Origin: Dermacentor variabilis
Taxonomy: Eukaryota > Arthropoda > Arachnida > Ixodida > Ixodidae
Assembly (NCBI RefSeq): GCF_050947875.1
Contig: NC_134570.1
Span: forward strand, 108,716,622 to 108,780,621
Length of the DNA stretch: 64,000 nucleotides
Reading direction: 5' to 3'
Part shown: positions 11,851 through 23,294 of the stretch, piece by piece
Position numbering within the stretch: the first letter of the stretch is position 1
Layout of the letters: each line of letters opens with the position of its first letter
Position numbers and translations under genes: made by a program
The notes under the pieces: generated by a model
What the model was told of the DNA's origin: nothing
What the model saw: the letters and a program-made list of their open reading frames with translations, nothing else
Database searches by the model: none

Positions 11851-12138
11851 TATTAGTTCATTTTGTGTTAGTAACGCGAGCTGGGTTGACCGTCCCTTTC
11901 GGAAAGCATATTGACAGTCAGTGAACAGGTTATGTTTTTCAAGGAAAACTGAAATGCGCCGAAATATTATTTTTCAAGTCCTTTTGAACATACTGGAAGT
12001 ATAAAAATGGGTATGTAATTAGATATCACAGTTTTATTGCCTTTTTTAAACAGTGCAAATACTTTAACTGTCTGCATTTTGGCAGGAAATACCCCAGATG
12101 TCAGGCAGAGGTTGTAAATGTATGCTAAAACAGGCGCC

Positions 12139-12372
12139 ATACAGCCCAGACCTGTCGCCTTGCGACTTCCACAATATGGGGCAATTTAAGGAAACAGCTC
12201 AAGGGAACCAGATTCATGTCGGACGATGACGTAAAGGAGTCAGTTACAGACTTTTTGAAGCAGCAACTCAAGGAGTTTGATGAGACGGGAATCACGCGAC
12301 TCGTTAGTCAGAGGAGTCGCTCATGGAGACTTTTAAATAAAGAGCCACTTTTGTCATATATTCGCATTTAGC
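12139..12372 (+). pseudogene. Mariner transposase, 3' part
   Basis: Reads YSPDLSPCDFHNMGQFKETA, then, after a break, ESVTDFLKQQLKEFDETGIT and RLVSQRSRSWRLLNKEP, the C-terminus of mariner transposases, followed directly by the right inverted terminus. Confidence 0.82.
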
Positions 12373-12714
12373 TCACTTTCATTTGACTCGCCCTCGTATA
12401 TTTTTCAGAACTCCTTCTTTTTATATGTGCTCTCTGTTGCGACTATAATTTCGGTGCAGTTAGTCACAATACACCACGGGGGAAAGCTCCTCCTGCGCAA
12501 TACATTGGAACGAAGGACAGCGTCATTGAGATTTTTCCTTGACCGTTGCATATGTATAAAAAGCGTCGACCATCGATTCGGCAAAGATAATTTCGAACCA
12601 CGCATATACCCAACCACGCAGACCTCCCATGTATAGCGCAAGGAAGTTGCTGAACTAATTAAATTTATCAAGGAATAATACCTCAGAAAAGTCATTAAGA
12701 ATGACTTAAACACA

Positions 12715-13125
12715 ACCTACCGACATGATAACGTCGAATTGTAATTTGAATATACGAGAAAACATTCTGTTAGGCGGAAACTCAAAACACAAACCCCTTT
12801 TCAAGCGTTTATATTGAAACTGAAATTGATTTATTCATTATAGATTACAGGTTGTAAAAAAAACAATAATATACAGATCATAGAGCGGTCACTGCCTCCG
12901 AGATCTGCGCACGCTGTCGATCGCATATCACAAAGGTCATAAAGCGGCGCGCCCGGTTCCTTGCAACACCTCCTGATGGCGCTCTCCTCCGCCGAATAGC
13001 GGCCCACTCCAGAGGCCGCGTTTCTACCAGAAAGCTCGCCTTCGTTCATAGCCTTTGTCGCCAGAGTTTCCCGGTAAACGTTACTGTTATACAACCTGCA
13101 ATTGCCAGGAAGCATGAAAAGCAGT
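12715..13125 (+). repeat. Dispersed repeat family A, copy 1
   Basis: This stretch shares order and sequence with 46853-47345 and, inverted, 50250-50840. Shared landmarks include catgataacgtcgaattgtaatttga near the start, a gatggcgctc core, aggccgcgtttctac, and a tttccc(g/t)gtaaac stretch. It is non-coding and looks like a non-autonomous element; the ends are not sharp. Confidence 0.65.
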
Positions 13126-13131
13126 GAAGGC

Positions 13132-13667
13132 TAAACCCCATGAGCGCGATTTTGTGCGGGACAGCGACGAGCGACGGCTTCGAGCTACGGATCGAGCCGT
13201 CGCTTGAACAGATCGCTCGGTCTTGTCGCGCGATCGCTCGGTTCTGCAAATCTATAATTCGTCGCTCGTCGCCCGGAAGTGCTATGAGCGACTAGCCAAT
13301 AGTAGGCAGCCGGAACGGGATGTACATTAGTGACGTACCACTTTTTTTGCGCACGTGCGCGCTTCTCGGTATACAAACGGAACGAGCAAACTACCAAATT
13401 TTGATATGTAAACAAAGTAAACCTATTGCAAGACCTTCAGAAATACTTTGTGTTGCTTTGCACAGCCAATGAAATCAACTTAATTATAGCAACTGCCGCG
13501 CCAGGTTTGGCGCTAACTCGATCCCCTAATACCAGCAACACTGGAGAGCTGTCGCGCGAAGCGGTCGCTCGCTTGGAGTTTGACTTCTGGGCGACGAGCG
13601 AACGCGACAGCCGTCTCCATCGCGTCGCTTGTCGCTGTCGCGCAAAAAATCGCTTGCATAGGGTTTA
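13132..13667. mobile_element. TIR element (MITE type), family B, complete
   Basis: Left end taaaccccatgagcgcgatt (13132) and right end atcgcttgcatagggttta (to 13667) are inverted repeats that extend inward through gcg(c/g)gacagcgac(g/a)agcgac for about 45 bases. Length 536 bases, no coding capacity. A second partial copy is at 15577-15874. I do not recognise the superfamily and see no clear target duplication. Confidence 0.75.
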
Positions 13668-13689
13668 TACTTGAGTGGTCTTTGAATGT

Positions 13690-14720
13690 TTGCGCGTTCC
13701 ACTCTTAAAGGCGAAGCTTAAGCGTCCTCCAAATTTTCCTTGTACTTTTTTTAAATAGTAGTTTTCTTGCCGAGATTCGCGCGCTTTTGCGTATACGTAT
13801 CTGGCCTTTAACGGCGAACGCCATGGACGCATGCTTCAACAAACGCCGTAGAATGCCCTTTCTCGCGGGCGGGCCAGCGCATTGAGACGATTGGCGCGTA
13901 TCGATATGCACTTGCGATAGAGGAAACGGAAGCATCAAAAACGCCATAGGTGGGAGGAGGAGCGAGAGAGGAGGAGCGTTCTTCGCTGGTGACTGCTATG
14001 CTACCTCGATGTCCTCCTCACCCGCCGCTCCGTACAGAGTGGAGATAAACGCGGCGTCTACTACGGCGTAGGCCACGCGAATCACGGACGCAGTAGCAGG
14101 CGCCTTTGGCGGACGCCGTAGGGACGCGTTGCATGCCGGCGCTCGCGTGTCTTGAAACCAACCTGCGACGCGGCCAAAGTGCGCGCCCGCCTCCCCCTCA
14201 ATGCGATTTGCGATGTTCGCAGAGTGCGCGTAGTGCCGGTAGCTTCGTATGCGCTGTGCTATCGACGTTTCGTTCGCGTTGAAGCGAGAGAGGCATGAAG
14301 GTCAATTCGCGAGCTGCTGCCGCGATTGCTCACTCCAGAATTTCGACAGCGAGTCTACGCACTCATCGAGCGAGATGTGTTCATGTTTACCTGTGTGCAC
14401 TTGATACCGTGCTGGTCAATTTAGTTAAAGCACCTTGGCAGGCTAGTTGGTTTGAATCCATGATAAAATGTGTAAGCGCGACTGAACAAGGACGTAAAAA
14501 GAAGTCACACGAGGGCAGCACTGTCTCTGTGTATGTTTCTGCGTCCTCGTTGAGTCACGCTTACACATTCTATCGTTGTTAATTTAGTTAGTAAGCGAAC
14601 GTTTACAAGATTATACGGCCGATAACACTACTATCCTTACTTCGTACAGCTATGTACTAATTTGTTATAGCAATCGATGCTTCGCCTTTCGGGCGGAACT
14701 GCGAATTTTTTAACCACTGC
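13690..14720. repeat. Dispersed repeat family C, copy 1
   Basis: The part from about 14270 (ggcatgaaggtcaattcgcg) to 14710 (cttcgcctttcgggcg) aligns in order with 38115-38385. Shared landmarks are agatgtgttc, ttagttagta, tacggcc and actaatttg. The 5' part is GC-rich with no domain. The type of element is unknown. Confidence 0.55.
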
Positions 14721-14977
14721 TTTGATGTTAACCTTTTTTGTTGTTGAACTACAGCATTCTAAAGAGAGTGTGACCGGATGCTGTAGCTTATATAGCATGA
14801 CAATTTAATCTCATTTATGCGTAATAAAACAATGAAGCGTGACATAAAATCTGTACATATAGTGGTTAACGGTGGTCGAACAAAGAAAACTTCGGCAGCA
14901 TGTTACACTCCTGTAACACGTGAAGGCGAAAGCCTGCTGCACGCTTGGTAATGCATTGAGTTATACGATCGGAGGGG

Positions 14978-15271
14978 TCAGACTTCTTGCAGGACATAAC
15001 GAGCCGCCATGTGAAGTACACGTGTGGCAAGCCGTTGTCTGCGAGCTTCGGCCTCCTCTCCACGGTGCCGTCTCGCATGGTCGCGTTGGTGCTTTCGCAG
15101 TCCGGCTTCTTGGGTTCGTTTTCGTCGCTTAGCTGCGGCTTCGCGCACTCGTATAGCGGGGCCAGACTCGCGCCAACGATGTTTCTCCTCGACTTTACGC
15201 TGCACCTTCTCAGCAGGCGAATGCAGCACTCGCGGTCGAACGCCTTGCTCCCGCCGCTTCGCACGTCGCAC
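14978..15271 (-). pseudogene. Arg/Glu-rich repeat-encoded protein fragment
   Basis: The minus frame is strikingly rich in Arg, Glu and Ala with about 14-residue periodicity (IRVREAAAKRRKRTQEAGLR, then EEAEARRQR). A similar, broken frame lies at 27600-27770 (ERRRELAFERARHQRADP and EDPELREREAEA). Such basic/acidic repeated segments occur in mobile-element proteins of ticks and other arthropods, but I cannot assign the element class. It is likely a decayed transposon frame, not a host gene. Confidence 0.4.
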
Positions 15272-15576
15272 CTCGTTTTTCTATTGGCGAACGTTCTCGG
15301 CCGTATATAGCGTACTTCCGAGAGGGGTATATATGCAATGCTTTATTGACGGTTTGGATGCTTGTTCTGGGATTGTTCTTTAGTGAAAAGTACCATGATA
15401 TGTGTGTTGTACGGGCGATTTCAACCTGTGTGTAAGCCATTGCGCTTTTGCTTGCTTACAGGGGTATGCATGAGTCATTGCTGATGATGATAGTTTTTGT
15501 ACCCCTCGACTAGACTCCCCCGTAAAGGGGCATGAGCAGTTGCAGCGAGCCACCTAAGGCTCTCACCGATTGTCGC

Positions 15577-15874
15577 ATGGAACGAGCAAACGATTGAATT
15601 TTTATGCGTGCAAGGATAAGAACCTACTGCAAGACTTTCAGAAATATTTTATGCTGACTTTTAGAGTAACACACATCAACTTAAGATAATAAAGCACGCG
15701 TCACGCTAGTTTCGGCGCCTATATAGCTGCCCTGATACCGGCAACACTGGGGAGACGTCGCTCGAAGTCATCGCTCGCATGGGGTACAACTTGTAGGCGA
15801 CAAGCGAACGCGACAGCCATCTCCATCGCGTCGCTTGTCGCTGTCGCGTGCAAGATCGCTTGCATGGGGTTTAT
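15577..15874. mobile_element. TIR element family B, truncated copy
   Basis: Matches the right half of the element at 13132-13667: aacgagcaaac, ctactgcaagactttcagaaat, ccggcaacactgg, and the right terminus gatcgcttgcatggggttta ending at 15874. The left half is missing. Confidence 0.7.
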
Positions 15875-17734
15875 ACTTCACTGCTGATCGGTCGTGTGCA
15901 TGCCACACTGTTGAAACTCATGGCAGCAGACAAGAACAGAAAGAAGACGGCGCGCTCCAGAGGCGCGCGCTCTTACGAAAGCAATAAAAAAAAAGAAGAA
16001 TCTTGATTTCGTTCGCATCGAACGCAGCTGTCTCGTCTCGTTTCTGCAACAAACACCGTGCATATGCTGGCCTGAGCGAAGCGCGCACCAAAGCTCTCGC
16101 TAAAACTTCCTAATACTTTCTTCGGTGCTTACAAGCGCATATGCTGTTCCGTCGCTCACCTTGCGTGCACAATCGGGCTGTGACGCCTCGAACTCCTCTG
16201 GCGGTGCTCCTAATCGCGGCAGCGTTGTGAGACGCCTGGCAGCTGCCAGGGTGATGCTTCTGTGCTGGGCGGCAGCAGTTGCCTATGGCGCCCCTGCGTG
16301 CTGTTAGAACAACGTCCGACAAGCTCGAACACGGCACTCAATATTGGTATTCCTTTTCGTGCTCCGCCCTTCGGGCGAAGCTACCAAACTACCTTTTCCT
16401 CCTGTTTCCACATCGGTGTTTTGGTCAGTAGACGAAGGGAGCTTTTCCCACACAACTTCGTGGTGAGAAGGAAAAGCACGAAGGACAGTTGCAGGACAAA
16501 GCACATTTGCAAAAGCCAAAAGTCTTCCCGGCGGATAGAGTCGGCGGGATGTATTCGTGGTCGTGTGGGTCGTGTGGCGTGGATGATTGATCACGGGAGG
16601 TGTTCGTCACCGGAAGCGGTAAAGCGCCGGTATGTTTCACAATTCTCAGTATGTACAGCTCTATTTACAATGCTTCCTTCGCTAGTCGCAAAACGTCGCA
16701 TTAGCCTGCAAGTCATCGCTACATCCACGTCGCATACCATGATTCTATGTGGACTTGTGTTTGAGATTAAGCAGAAGGTGTAATTTAATAGAGCTTGGAA
16801 ATAAAATGCAATAGCACCTATAAGGTATCTTGTTGTTTAGCCTTAAATTGAGACCATTCAAGAAACCTCCACCTAACGTAAATGCTAACCAGTGCGTTGG
16901 ATGTGCAAAGTCATTATTTTTAGTTTAGACACAATTTTTTAATCTCAACTTGGTCTACATATAGTTAAGAAGCGGTCATCCCTCACGGGAGCACTGCGCC
17001 CTTGTCGCGGCCCTTGCCTCGGGCCCGGGCCGCAGGCCACAACTGGCTCCGCGTGCAGCCCCCGTCAAGGAGGAGGAAGTTAGCTCCCGCGCGAAGCGGG
17101 TGCAGAGCGATATAACAAAATATAATAAAAATAAAGAGAACAGATCTCCTCCCCCCTCTCCCTCCACTTAAGCAGTCCTGTAGCAAATGGAGACGCATTA
17201 TTCATCTTCCTGTTTCTGTATTACTTTCGAAACCCAAGCTACTGTGTTTAGAAAAAAAGTTTATTTCAACAAGAGATAATACGAGCACTGAGTCGCAATC
17301 ACGGCACAATTCCACCAGGACGATAACATATACAAGAAACGAAGCATTGTATACACGGCACGTTCTCAAAGTAGAGTCCGAGTCCTCACTCACTTACATA
17401 TAACCACGTAGACCCACGGAAAAGCACAGTTACACATAAACTAATCGTCACATGTATCAAATGATGTTCCATGTATACAGTGTACACAATGGTTATGTAC
17501 AATGATGATGTGACAGAGACACTGCAAACATAACTTCGGTTAATTATTATATTTTGATTCCGCAATCTGATTGTGAGCACGCTGTAATGGAGGATGGCAG
17601 GTTGAGTTTGACCACCTGGGCTTCGTTAGCGTGAACCTAGTGCAATGTACGCGAGAATTATTAATGCGTTAGCATTCTTAGGTTACTTCACGCACTTTCC
17701 GGGGACTAAAACTGTCTATCTACCTATGTATGTT
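15875..17734. other. Anonymous stretch
   Basis: No gene recognised. 16790-16930 resembles 27190-27330 loosely (ggaaataaaat, attcaagaaa, cctaacgta), suggesting another old dispersed repeat. Frames around 16262-16783 and 16976-17198 show no domain. Confidence 0.35.
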
Positions 17735-18350
17735 TGACTCTAATCGTTTTCCCGCCTACTTGGGTCACTGGGTAGTTCATGGTCGAATGCTTATAGTGCA
17801 CCAGGCTGCTCTGCTGAGGGGAACAGGGTTCGAAAGCAACCTTCGCACCAACTTGGGTCACTGAGTATGTAGCATTGTGTACATATGTAGAGTTCTTCAT
17901 CGAACCTCTTTCACGCCCACATGGGTCAAAGTACATTGCTGCATTGGGAAGGCATCGCTGGTCAAGAAACTCTTTGACGCCGACGTGTATCACTGGGTAT
18001 GGGCCAATCGATCTGTGCTAGTCTTCAGTGAACATCTTTGATGCCAACTTGGGTTACTAGGTATGCGCCACTGGGAACGTGCCGCTCTACAATGACGAAA
18101 GCGATCCGTCAAGTGTCTCTGATGCTAGGTGGAATCTAGCGCGCTTCGCAAGGCTTCCTTAAGGACAGAAACCCGACGCTTTAGCAAGCGGCGCTACAAA
18201 TGCACTGGCTTTGTGTCGCTTTTCAGTGAACGTCTTTCGCACAAACGTTTTTGCGAGCTGCCCCATGAACGCACTGGCTATGTTGCGCTCTTCAAAGAGC
18301 CTCTCGCCAACTTCGTTTACTGATATGCCAGTGGGTATGCGGCAACCTAG
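17735..18350. repeat. Degenerate minisatellite, about 57-95-base units
   Basis: Imperfect units carry the core (t)gacgccaacttgggtcactg followed by ggtatg and gccactggg. Copies of the core are seen near 17755, 17850, 17918, 17980 and 18037, with decayed versions to about 18335 and tatgcgccactggg / cagtgggtatgcgg variants. I know related repeats from tick DNA. Frames across it are not genes. Confidence 0.7.
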
Positions 18351-18359
18351 GGCACAATT

Positions 18360-18640
18360 CTCAGCGTTCGCAGGCACCGGCGCGTCACGCTTCTCGTCTC
18401 GGAGTCCACGCGCGGACTTCTCAGCCGCTCCACTAGATGGCGCGGCGTGTCCAAAAAGAAGCACGAGATGCGGAGCCCAGTTGCTGCATGACGCGTTTCT
18501 CAGGGTCCGCACGTACCAGCGTGTCATGCATTTCGGATGCCGTGCGCCGGCTTCGCGGCGATGTCGCTAGATGGTACCGAGTGTTCTCAGAGAAGCGGGA
18601 AAGAGGAGTCCCACTGCAGTACATGCCTCGTACATAACTC
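18360..18640. repeat. GC-rich repeat next to the minisatellite
   Basis: Two related blocks each hold a c(g)ctagatgg core (18431 and 18566) followed by a ttctcag(a/g) piece. The stretch may be a decayed continuation of a tandem array. No coding sense is visible. Confidence 0.4.
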
Positions 18641-18715
18641 GCTCCGATTGGGGCAATACGTGATCGAATGCTAGACGCATCGACAGTCATCAGGAGATTG
18701 GTTCTGCTGAATTAT

Positions 18716-18810
18716 TTCGCATGCGGCCGCCGCAGCCCCGATCGAACCCGCGACCTCTTGCTCCGCAGAGCCGCGCGACGCCATAGCCACTGAGCTACCG
18801 CGGTGAGGGC
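18716..18810 (-). mobile_element. tRNA-derived SINE head
   Basis: On the minus strand the sequence has a box A-like tagctcagtggctatgg and a box B-like ggtcgcgggttcgatc, flanked by ccgcggt and a GC-rich end, as in the tRNA-like head of Ruka-type SINEs. No tail follows, so it is a 3'-truncated copy. It does not fold into a convincing complete tRNA. Confidence 0.65.
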
Positions 18811-19905
18811 GCTTCGATACGTGAAAGTGCGACTCTCGTGCACATTGACGTGGTCTTTCCTGTATACGTGATTGTTATTGTTCCCTCTCCGATAGCGCAC
18901 TATATTCAGAGTCCCTTGAGTGCACTCGGCACGTTTCCGCAAATCGCGCATGAATGGTGGCCAGACGTCTCTGCCGCTGACTTGCTTACAACTTAATCTA
19001 CTGTCCTTGGTGGTAAGGGGCCCGATACGGGCACTGTTCTACGCGCCACAGTGGCTCTTGTCTAGCGGGATATCGACGCGAGGAAACGTCCTTGCTTACT
19101 TCCTCTAGAGCATCGTGCAGGAGTACCTCGTGGCAAAGTGCCGTGAGGTCGCCCACCGCAGTACGCGATGTCCTTCGGCTGCGGTTTTTGGAACGTGAGC
19201 ATCGGCGCACGCTTGACAATGGCCACCTGCGGTCGCCGAACAGCTTCGCACTGCCTGTTGCGCCGATATTATTGCACGTTTCAACAAAAACGATTGCGCA
19301 GGCGCTGCTGTTTTTCGCCGCGCGTTGGTTGACCTTGCAGATAGCTCGGCAGCAGCTATTCACCGAAAGCTTGCTCAGGTCCTTGAGGAATCCGTGTGAC
19401 GCACTCGATGACCCCAAAAGCCCCTCGACGACAATAGAATACTATGACGCGGGCAGACAGCACTGACACCGCTAGCGCCGTTGCTATAGTTATGGCAGGT
19501 CTGTTCCAAGGTCTAGGTAAAAACGACTTGCTTGCGTTCGATTAGCTTGTTTTCATGCATCGGAATGTTCTAGTGCGTCCACTTGCGCGTGACGTTCAGT
19601 GGTGAAGGTCGCAAGAAATGTGAGAAGGCACTATGCGAAGCGGGACGGCTTCATGATAAACAGCGAGAACATGCCCGTGAAATACACCAGCGATGCCCGT
19701 CTATGCGGTTGGTGTTTTGGTCTGTGCAGATAAAGTATGTTTCTTTTGCATCTTCGAAGGAGTCTGAACCCCAGTCGTTATCGCCGTTGGTCATAAGAGA
19801 AAAATCAAGGAAGTTGGTCGAGAAGCCCTCAGACCGCGGGACCCAGAGTAATGAAGAAAGATGCGGCAGGCGTTTCCCTCGTTGCAGATAAGAACACTGG
19901 CTCTC
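18811..19905. other. Anonymous stretch
   Basis: No gene recognised. Frames of 124-139 codons at 18998-19466 overlap in antisense and show no domain. Confidence 0.35.
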
Positions 19906-19918
19906 AACGAAGAACTAT

Positions 19919-20158
19919 ACCCGCCGTGGTTGCTCAGTGGCTATGGTGTTGGGCTGCTGAGCACGAGGTCGCGGGATCGAATCCCGGCCACGGCGGCCGC
20001 ATTTCGATGGGGGCGAAATGCGAAAACACCCGTGTGCTTAGATTTAGGTGCACGTTAAAGAACCCCAGGTGGTCAAAATTTCCGGAGTCCTCCACTACGG
20101 CGTGCCTCATAATCAGAAAGTGGTTTTGGCACGTAAAACCCCAAATATTATTATTATT
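19919..20158 (+). mobile_element. Ruka-type SINE, full length with target duplication
   Basis: The tRNA-like head starts ccgccgtggttgctcagtgg and carries box B ggtcgcgggatcgaatccc. The body has the Ruka landmarks aatgcgaaaacacccgtg, aagaaccccaggtggtcaaa and acgtaaaacccc, and the tail is (att)n. A perfect 13-base target-site duplication, aacgaagaactat, flanks it (19906-19918 and 20159-20171). Confidence 0.92.
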
Positions 20159-20487
20159 AACGAAGAACTATGCAATCCTGTAGGTCGACCGAGAGGCATA
20201 GCATTGGCTGCTTGTAAACACTCTGCATAAAAAAGTCATGTGCAGTTTCTTATTGTGCTCATCCTTAGCTGTATGGTCAGATCGCATGGTCTCTTTTCAT
20301 CTTGCCAAGGTTGAAGACTGGGCGTGTTGGTATAGCATATTAGAGGTTGGATTTTGCGCACCATTTGACAAGACACACAGAAGAGAAGCACACACCACAG
20401 AGCACCACAGATCCCTCTTAGAACCCTCTACTCGCTTGATTAGGGTAACAAATCGAACACGCGTCCGGTTGACCTACGTGCCTTTAC

Positions 20488-20690
20488 GCGCTTTGCTAGC
20501 TCAGTCGTTATGGCGCTGCGCTGTAGAGGGTGAGGTCGCGGTTTCGATACGAGCCACTGCGGGCGCATTCCGTTGGAGGCTAAATGCAAAAAAAAAAAAA
20601 TGCTCTGCTTAATCCGGAGTCCTCCACTGTGCCGTCCTTTTTTAATCGCATCGTGCTTTCAGAACGTAAAACCCCAGCATTTAAATTTTC
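20488..20690 (+). mobile_element. Diverged Ruka-type SINE
   Basis: Shares the head (tagctcagtcgttatggcgc, ggtcgcggtttcgata) and the body pieces aatccggagtcctccac and acgtaaaacccc, but is interrupted by an A13 run and lacks about 40 bases. No target duplication seen. Confidence 0.75.
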
Positions 20691-21150
20691 CCATGTCATT
20701 ACTTCCTTTTCAGTGAGAGATCTCGTTTCATCGAGGATGGACCAAGCATAGCGTAAGGAAGAGAATAGTTTGTTCTTTGACCGGAACAAGGCTTTCGACA
20801 GAATCGGGCACTTTTTTCCGCAGCATGCGTTTGTAATACTTGGTTTGAACACATGTAAGCGCTTTCGTTGTGGCGACCAGCCCGCCTCAAGGGCAATGCA
20901 GATTGTAGCCCAGTTTGAATAATACACATCAACAGCCCAATTTCCGAACCTTAGCGGCGAGCCTTCTGTTCTGATTTTTGCTTACGAAGATCACCGGACG
21001 GTGGTAATTCCGAGTGACCTTTGTATCGGCCGAGTCTCTTATTCCGGGCCAGCGGAGCCCGTCTGAATAAAAAATGAGAAGTCGCTTTCGTACAAAAATG
21101 AAACCCCTGTTCCGTAGCCTTCTCCATAATGTCTGAAAATAGTTTCGGAG
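20691..21150. other. Anonymous stretch
   Basis: No gene or repeat recognised; short frames only. Confidence 0.3.
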
Positions 21151-21152
21151 AG

Positions 21153-21480
21153 AGAGAGAGAGAGATAAAACTTTGTTATGTCCTTGATGAGGTTCAGGGG
21201 TGGCGGGGGTCGGGAGACTAACCCCCAATCCCCCCTTCCTCAGACGGCGGCCAGTCCTTGCTTTCTGGCGGCGTCTTCGGCCATCCGGACGGCCCAGAGC
21301 TGCTCCTCTGGGTCCAAGCTGAGCAGCAATGTATCCCACTGCTCGGCCGTAGTTATGCGTGTGTTAGTGTGGGAGGTGTTGGTGGGTGAGGCTTTGGGGC
21401 ATTGCCAGATAATATGATCGAGGTCAGCGCGAAGATAAAGTGTAGGTTCCATAATGCCGGTGTGTTTGGGAACATTCAGT
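21153..21480 (-). mobile_element. 3' end of a non-LTR retrotransposon (family D)
   Basis: Minus frame 21524-21240 ends with DLDHIIWQCPKASP, EQWDTLLLSLDPEEQLWAVR and AEDAARKQGLAAV, the C-terminus of a LINE type frequent in ticks. The 3' UTR follows (gtccttgatgaggttcagg, caatccccccttcc on plus) and ends in a (ga)n tail at 21153. The same 3' end recurs at 38625-38752. Confidence 0.75.
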
Positions 21481-22804
21481 CTATGGCTTTTTTTTTTCTG
21501 CATACATGGGTTGCCGTACGACATCCTATAGTAAAATAAATGCTTGCAGACGTTCTTTTGTAAAGAAGCTGCACAAGGAGCATGTGTGAATCTCCATAAT
21601 CAATCACTCGTAGTCTATGCTGGTCTCTCCGCATCCCAGAAACTTTGTCCCTGGACACAGCCACAGCAGATGACGAGCATCCGCTGCATATACGGGACCG
21701 CGACACTTTGGTGACATCAGAGGACCTTATGTGCATGGCCCTAGGCTCGGGTTTCGGAGGGTTGGAGGGCCACCCCAGGCCAAAGTCTCCAGAGACAGAC
21801 TTTCGCCATCCGAGCGAGGTTCTGGCGAAAGGAGCAGACGTGCTGGGGGATTCAAGCACTTTTGCCGCATCGCTGAAGAGATCTCCGTGCGGCAAAGATA
21901 AAGCAGGGGTCGTTGGGAAGGGCAGTCGGTGCGTTGTCAGGTGAACGAGAGGGAATGATTTCATCTGCTGCATTAATATAATGGTCGTGCCAGTGACTTC
22001 GCGGCAGTGTGCTTTGACAGTTAGTTCGTACACGTGAAGTCCATGAATATCTTCAGTGATACGCGTTGTTCTTGTAACTCATTTCATCTGTTTCACAGCA
22101 ATGAGCGAGTCGAACAACGTCAATGGTCTTCAAGTTGCGAACAGCTATGATCACATCGTGTATTTTCTGGATAGCTTAAGCCATACAGGATCTAGTTTTG
22201 CTACGCAGCTGAGAGTGAGTTGAGTACCGACGTGCTCGGGCTGATGAAGATTGCCCTCTGAATAGTTGCGCCTTCAAGTATCACACATCGTTTCCTAGGT
22301 GCAAGGGGCGATTATTTACTTGTGCGAAGCTTTGTTGTCTTATTGTGGGTATATAGCATGCACAGCCCCATGGCGAAAGGTTCATGGGGGAATCTTCGTT
22401 CTCATAAATGGGAAGACACGATGTTTTTATGCGGCAGGCGGGTTAGTCGACGTGCTAACCACGTGAATTTCGCAAAGGGCAAATTTTGTCACGATCATAG
22501 GCCTAACAGTGCCGCGAAACGAGGCGAAGTCGTGTGCCCGAAATACAAACGTAAGTTTCCACATTTCCGCAGCGCGAGAAGCGATCTCTAGCACATTTCA
22601 TGCACAACTTAGCTTATAAAGTTAAGCCAAAATTACAAAATTGACGTAGGTATAACGCAAGAATCATACATGTAATGATTTCTGCAAGCAGGTATTGGAC
22701 AATTTGAGCTGGTTCGCGTTAGTAAAATCCCAAGCAGTATGCGCAGAGGTGTGTAGCATGTTGGATGTTTAGAACACTGCCACTTCAGAGTGTTGACCAG
22801 TGTT
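21481..22804. other. Anonymous stretch
   Basis: A 185-codon minus frame (21476-22033) is present, partly Pro/Ser-rich, without a domain I recognise. It may be an upstream piece of the LINE at 21153-21480 or chance. The rest shows nothing. Confidence 0.3.
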
Positions 22805-23294
22805 GAGCCCAGACCACACGTACGCTTGCGGTGGCGCTCAGGCTCGCGCACGCGCGCCCGCGCATGCGCAGACAGTACGGCACGGCTCGTACGCGTCGAA
22901 ACACTGCACGATCTCGGTGAACAGCTCCTCTCTGTTATGGCGCGCTTGGGCTGCCTCGCGTCGGCGCGCCGGGCTACGCAGCTACGGCGCGGTACATTCA
23001 ACTCTCAGCGAAGCAGGTTTATATCACGCAAGGAAGCGCTTAACCTTTCCTTTCTGTGCTGATATAACGGCTCTAAAAATATAACAATTGCTTTTATAGA
23101 TATTGAAGCATTTCGAAACTCTAAATAACAGAGTACGAATTGGCGTCTTCCAAGGCGTCTGCGAATGAGCCCAGTGAGTGCGCGCAGTCGCGCGTATCTG
23201 TGAATGCAAACCGCCATCCCGCTTTAGACGCGGCAGCAGCAAGGTGCGTGGGCGCGAGCTTGCGCGCGTCCGCAAGCGTGCGTGTGGTCTGGGC
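22805..23294. mobile_element. Possible TIR element, GC-rich
   Basis: The left end gagcccagaccacacgtacg (22805) and right end cgtgcgtgtggtctgggct (to 23294) are inverted repeats of about 26 bases with one or two mismatches. The interior is GC-rich at both ends and AT-rich in the middle. No target duplication is clear, so this is tentative. Confidence 0.45.

Larger units (their letters stand above)
10246..12138 (-). mobile_element. 5'-truncated CR1/L2-like LINE inserted in mariner
   Basis: On the minus strand the element starts at 12138 within the reverse transcriptase (reading LAYIYNLCLTSGVFPAKMQ), continues through VFALFKKGNKTVISNY, CQYAFRKGRSTQLALL, the motif A region FSEEFDSINHELL, GVPQGSILGPLLF and the active site, and ends with a 3' UTR and a pentanucleotide tail (10246-10322). 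The active site reads YAEDT instead of YADDT, so the catalytic Asp is lost; there is also a stop/frameshift near 11965. The 5' truncation and the repeated 3' tail fit target-primed reverse transcription of the CR1/L2 group. Confidence 0.82.
8599..12398 (+). mobile_element. Dead mariner (Tc1/mariner) transposon with two nested insertions
   Basis: Inverted termini: aaggcgagtcaaatgaaagt at 8602-8621 is matched at the right end by ctcactttcatttgactcgc at 12373-12392, followed by ccctcgta. Between them, once later insertions at about 9504-10058 and 10246-12138 are set aside, runs a broken mariner transposase. The DD34D catalytic signature is lost at two of three positions (first Asp region reads FIANKS, third reads LLYHNALPN; the second, FFFDRQG, is kept). 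Inserted-into position can be placed to within a few bases because transposase sense stops at LRKFKWETLQ (10245) and resumes at YSPDLSPCDF (12140). Confidence 0.85.

Noticed and set aside
18716..18810. Functional tRNA gene on the minus strand
   Set aside because: Promoter boxes are present, but acceptor stem pairing is poor and the sequence matches the head of the Ruka-type SINE.
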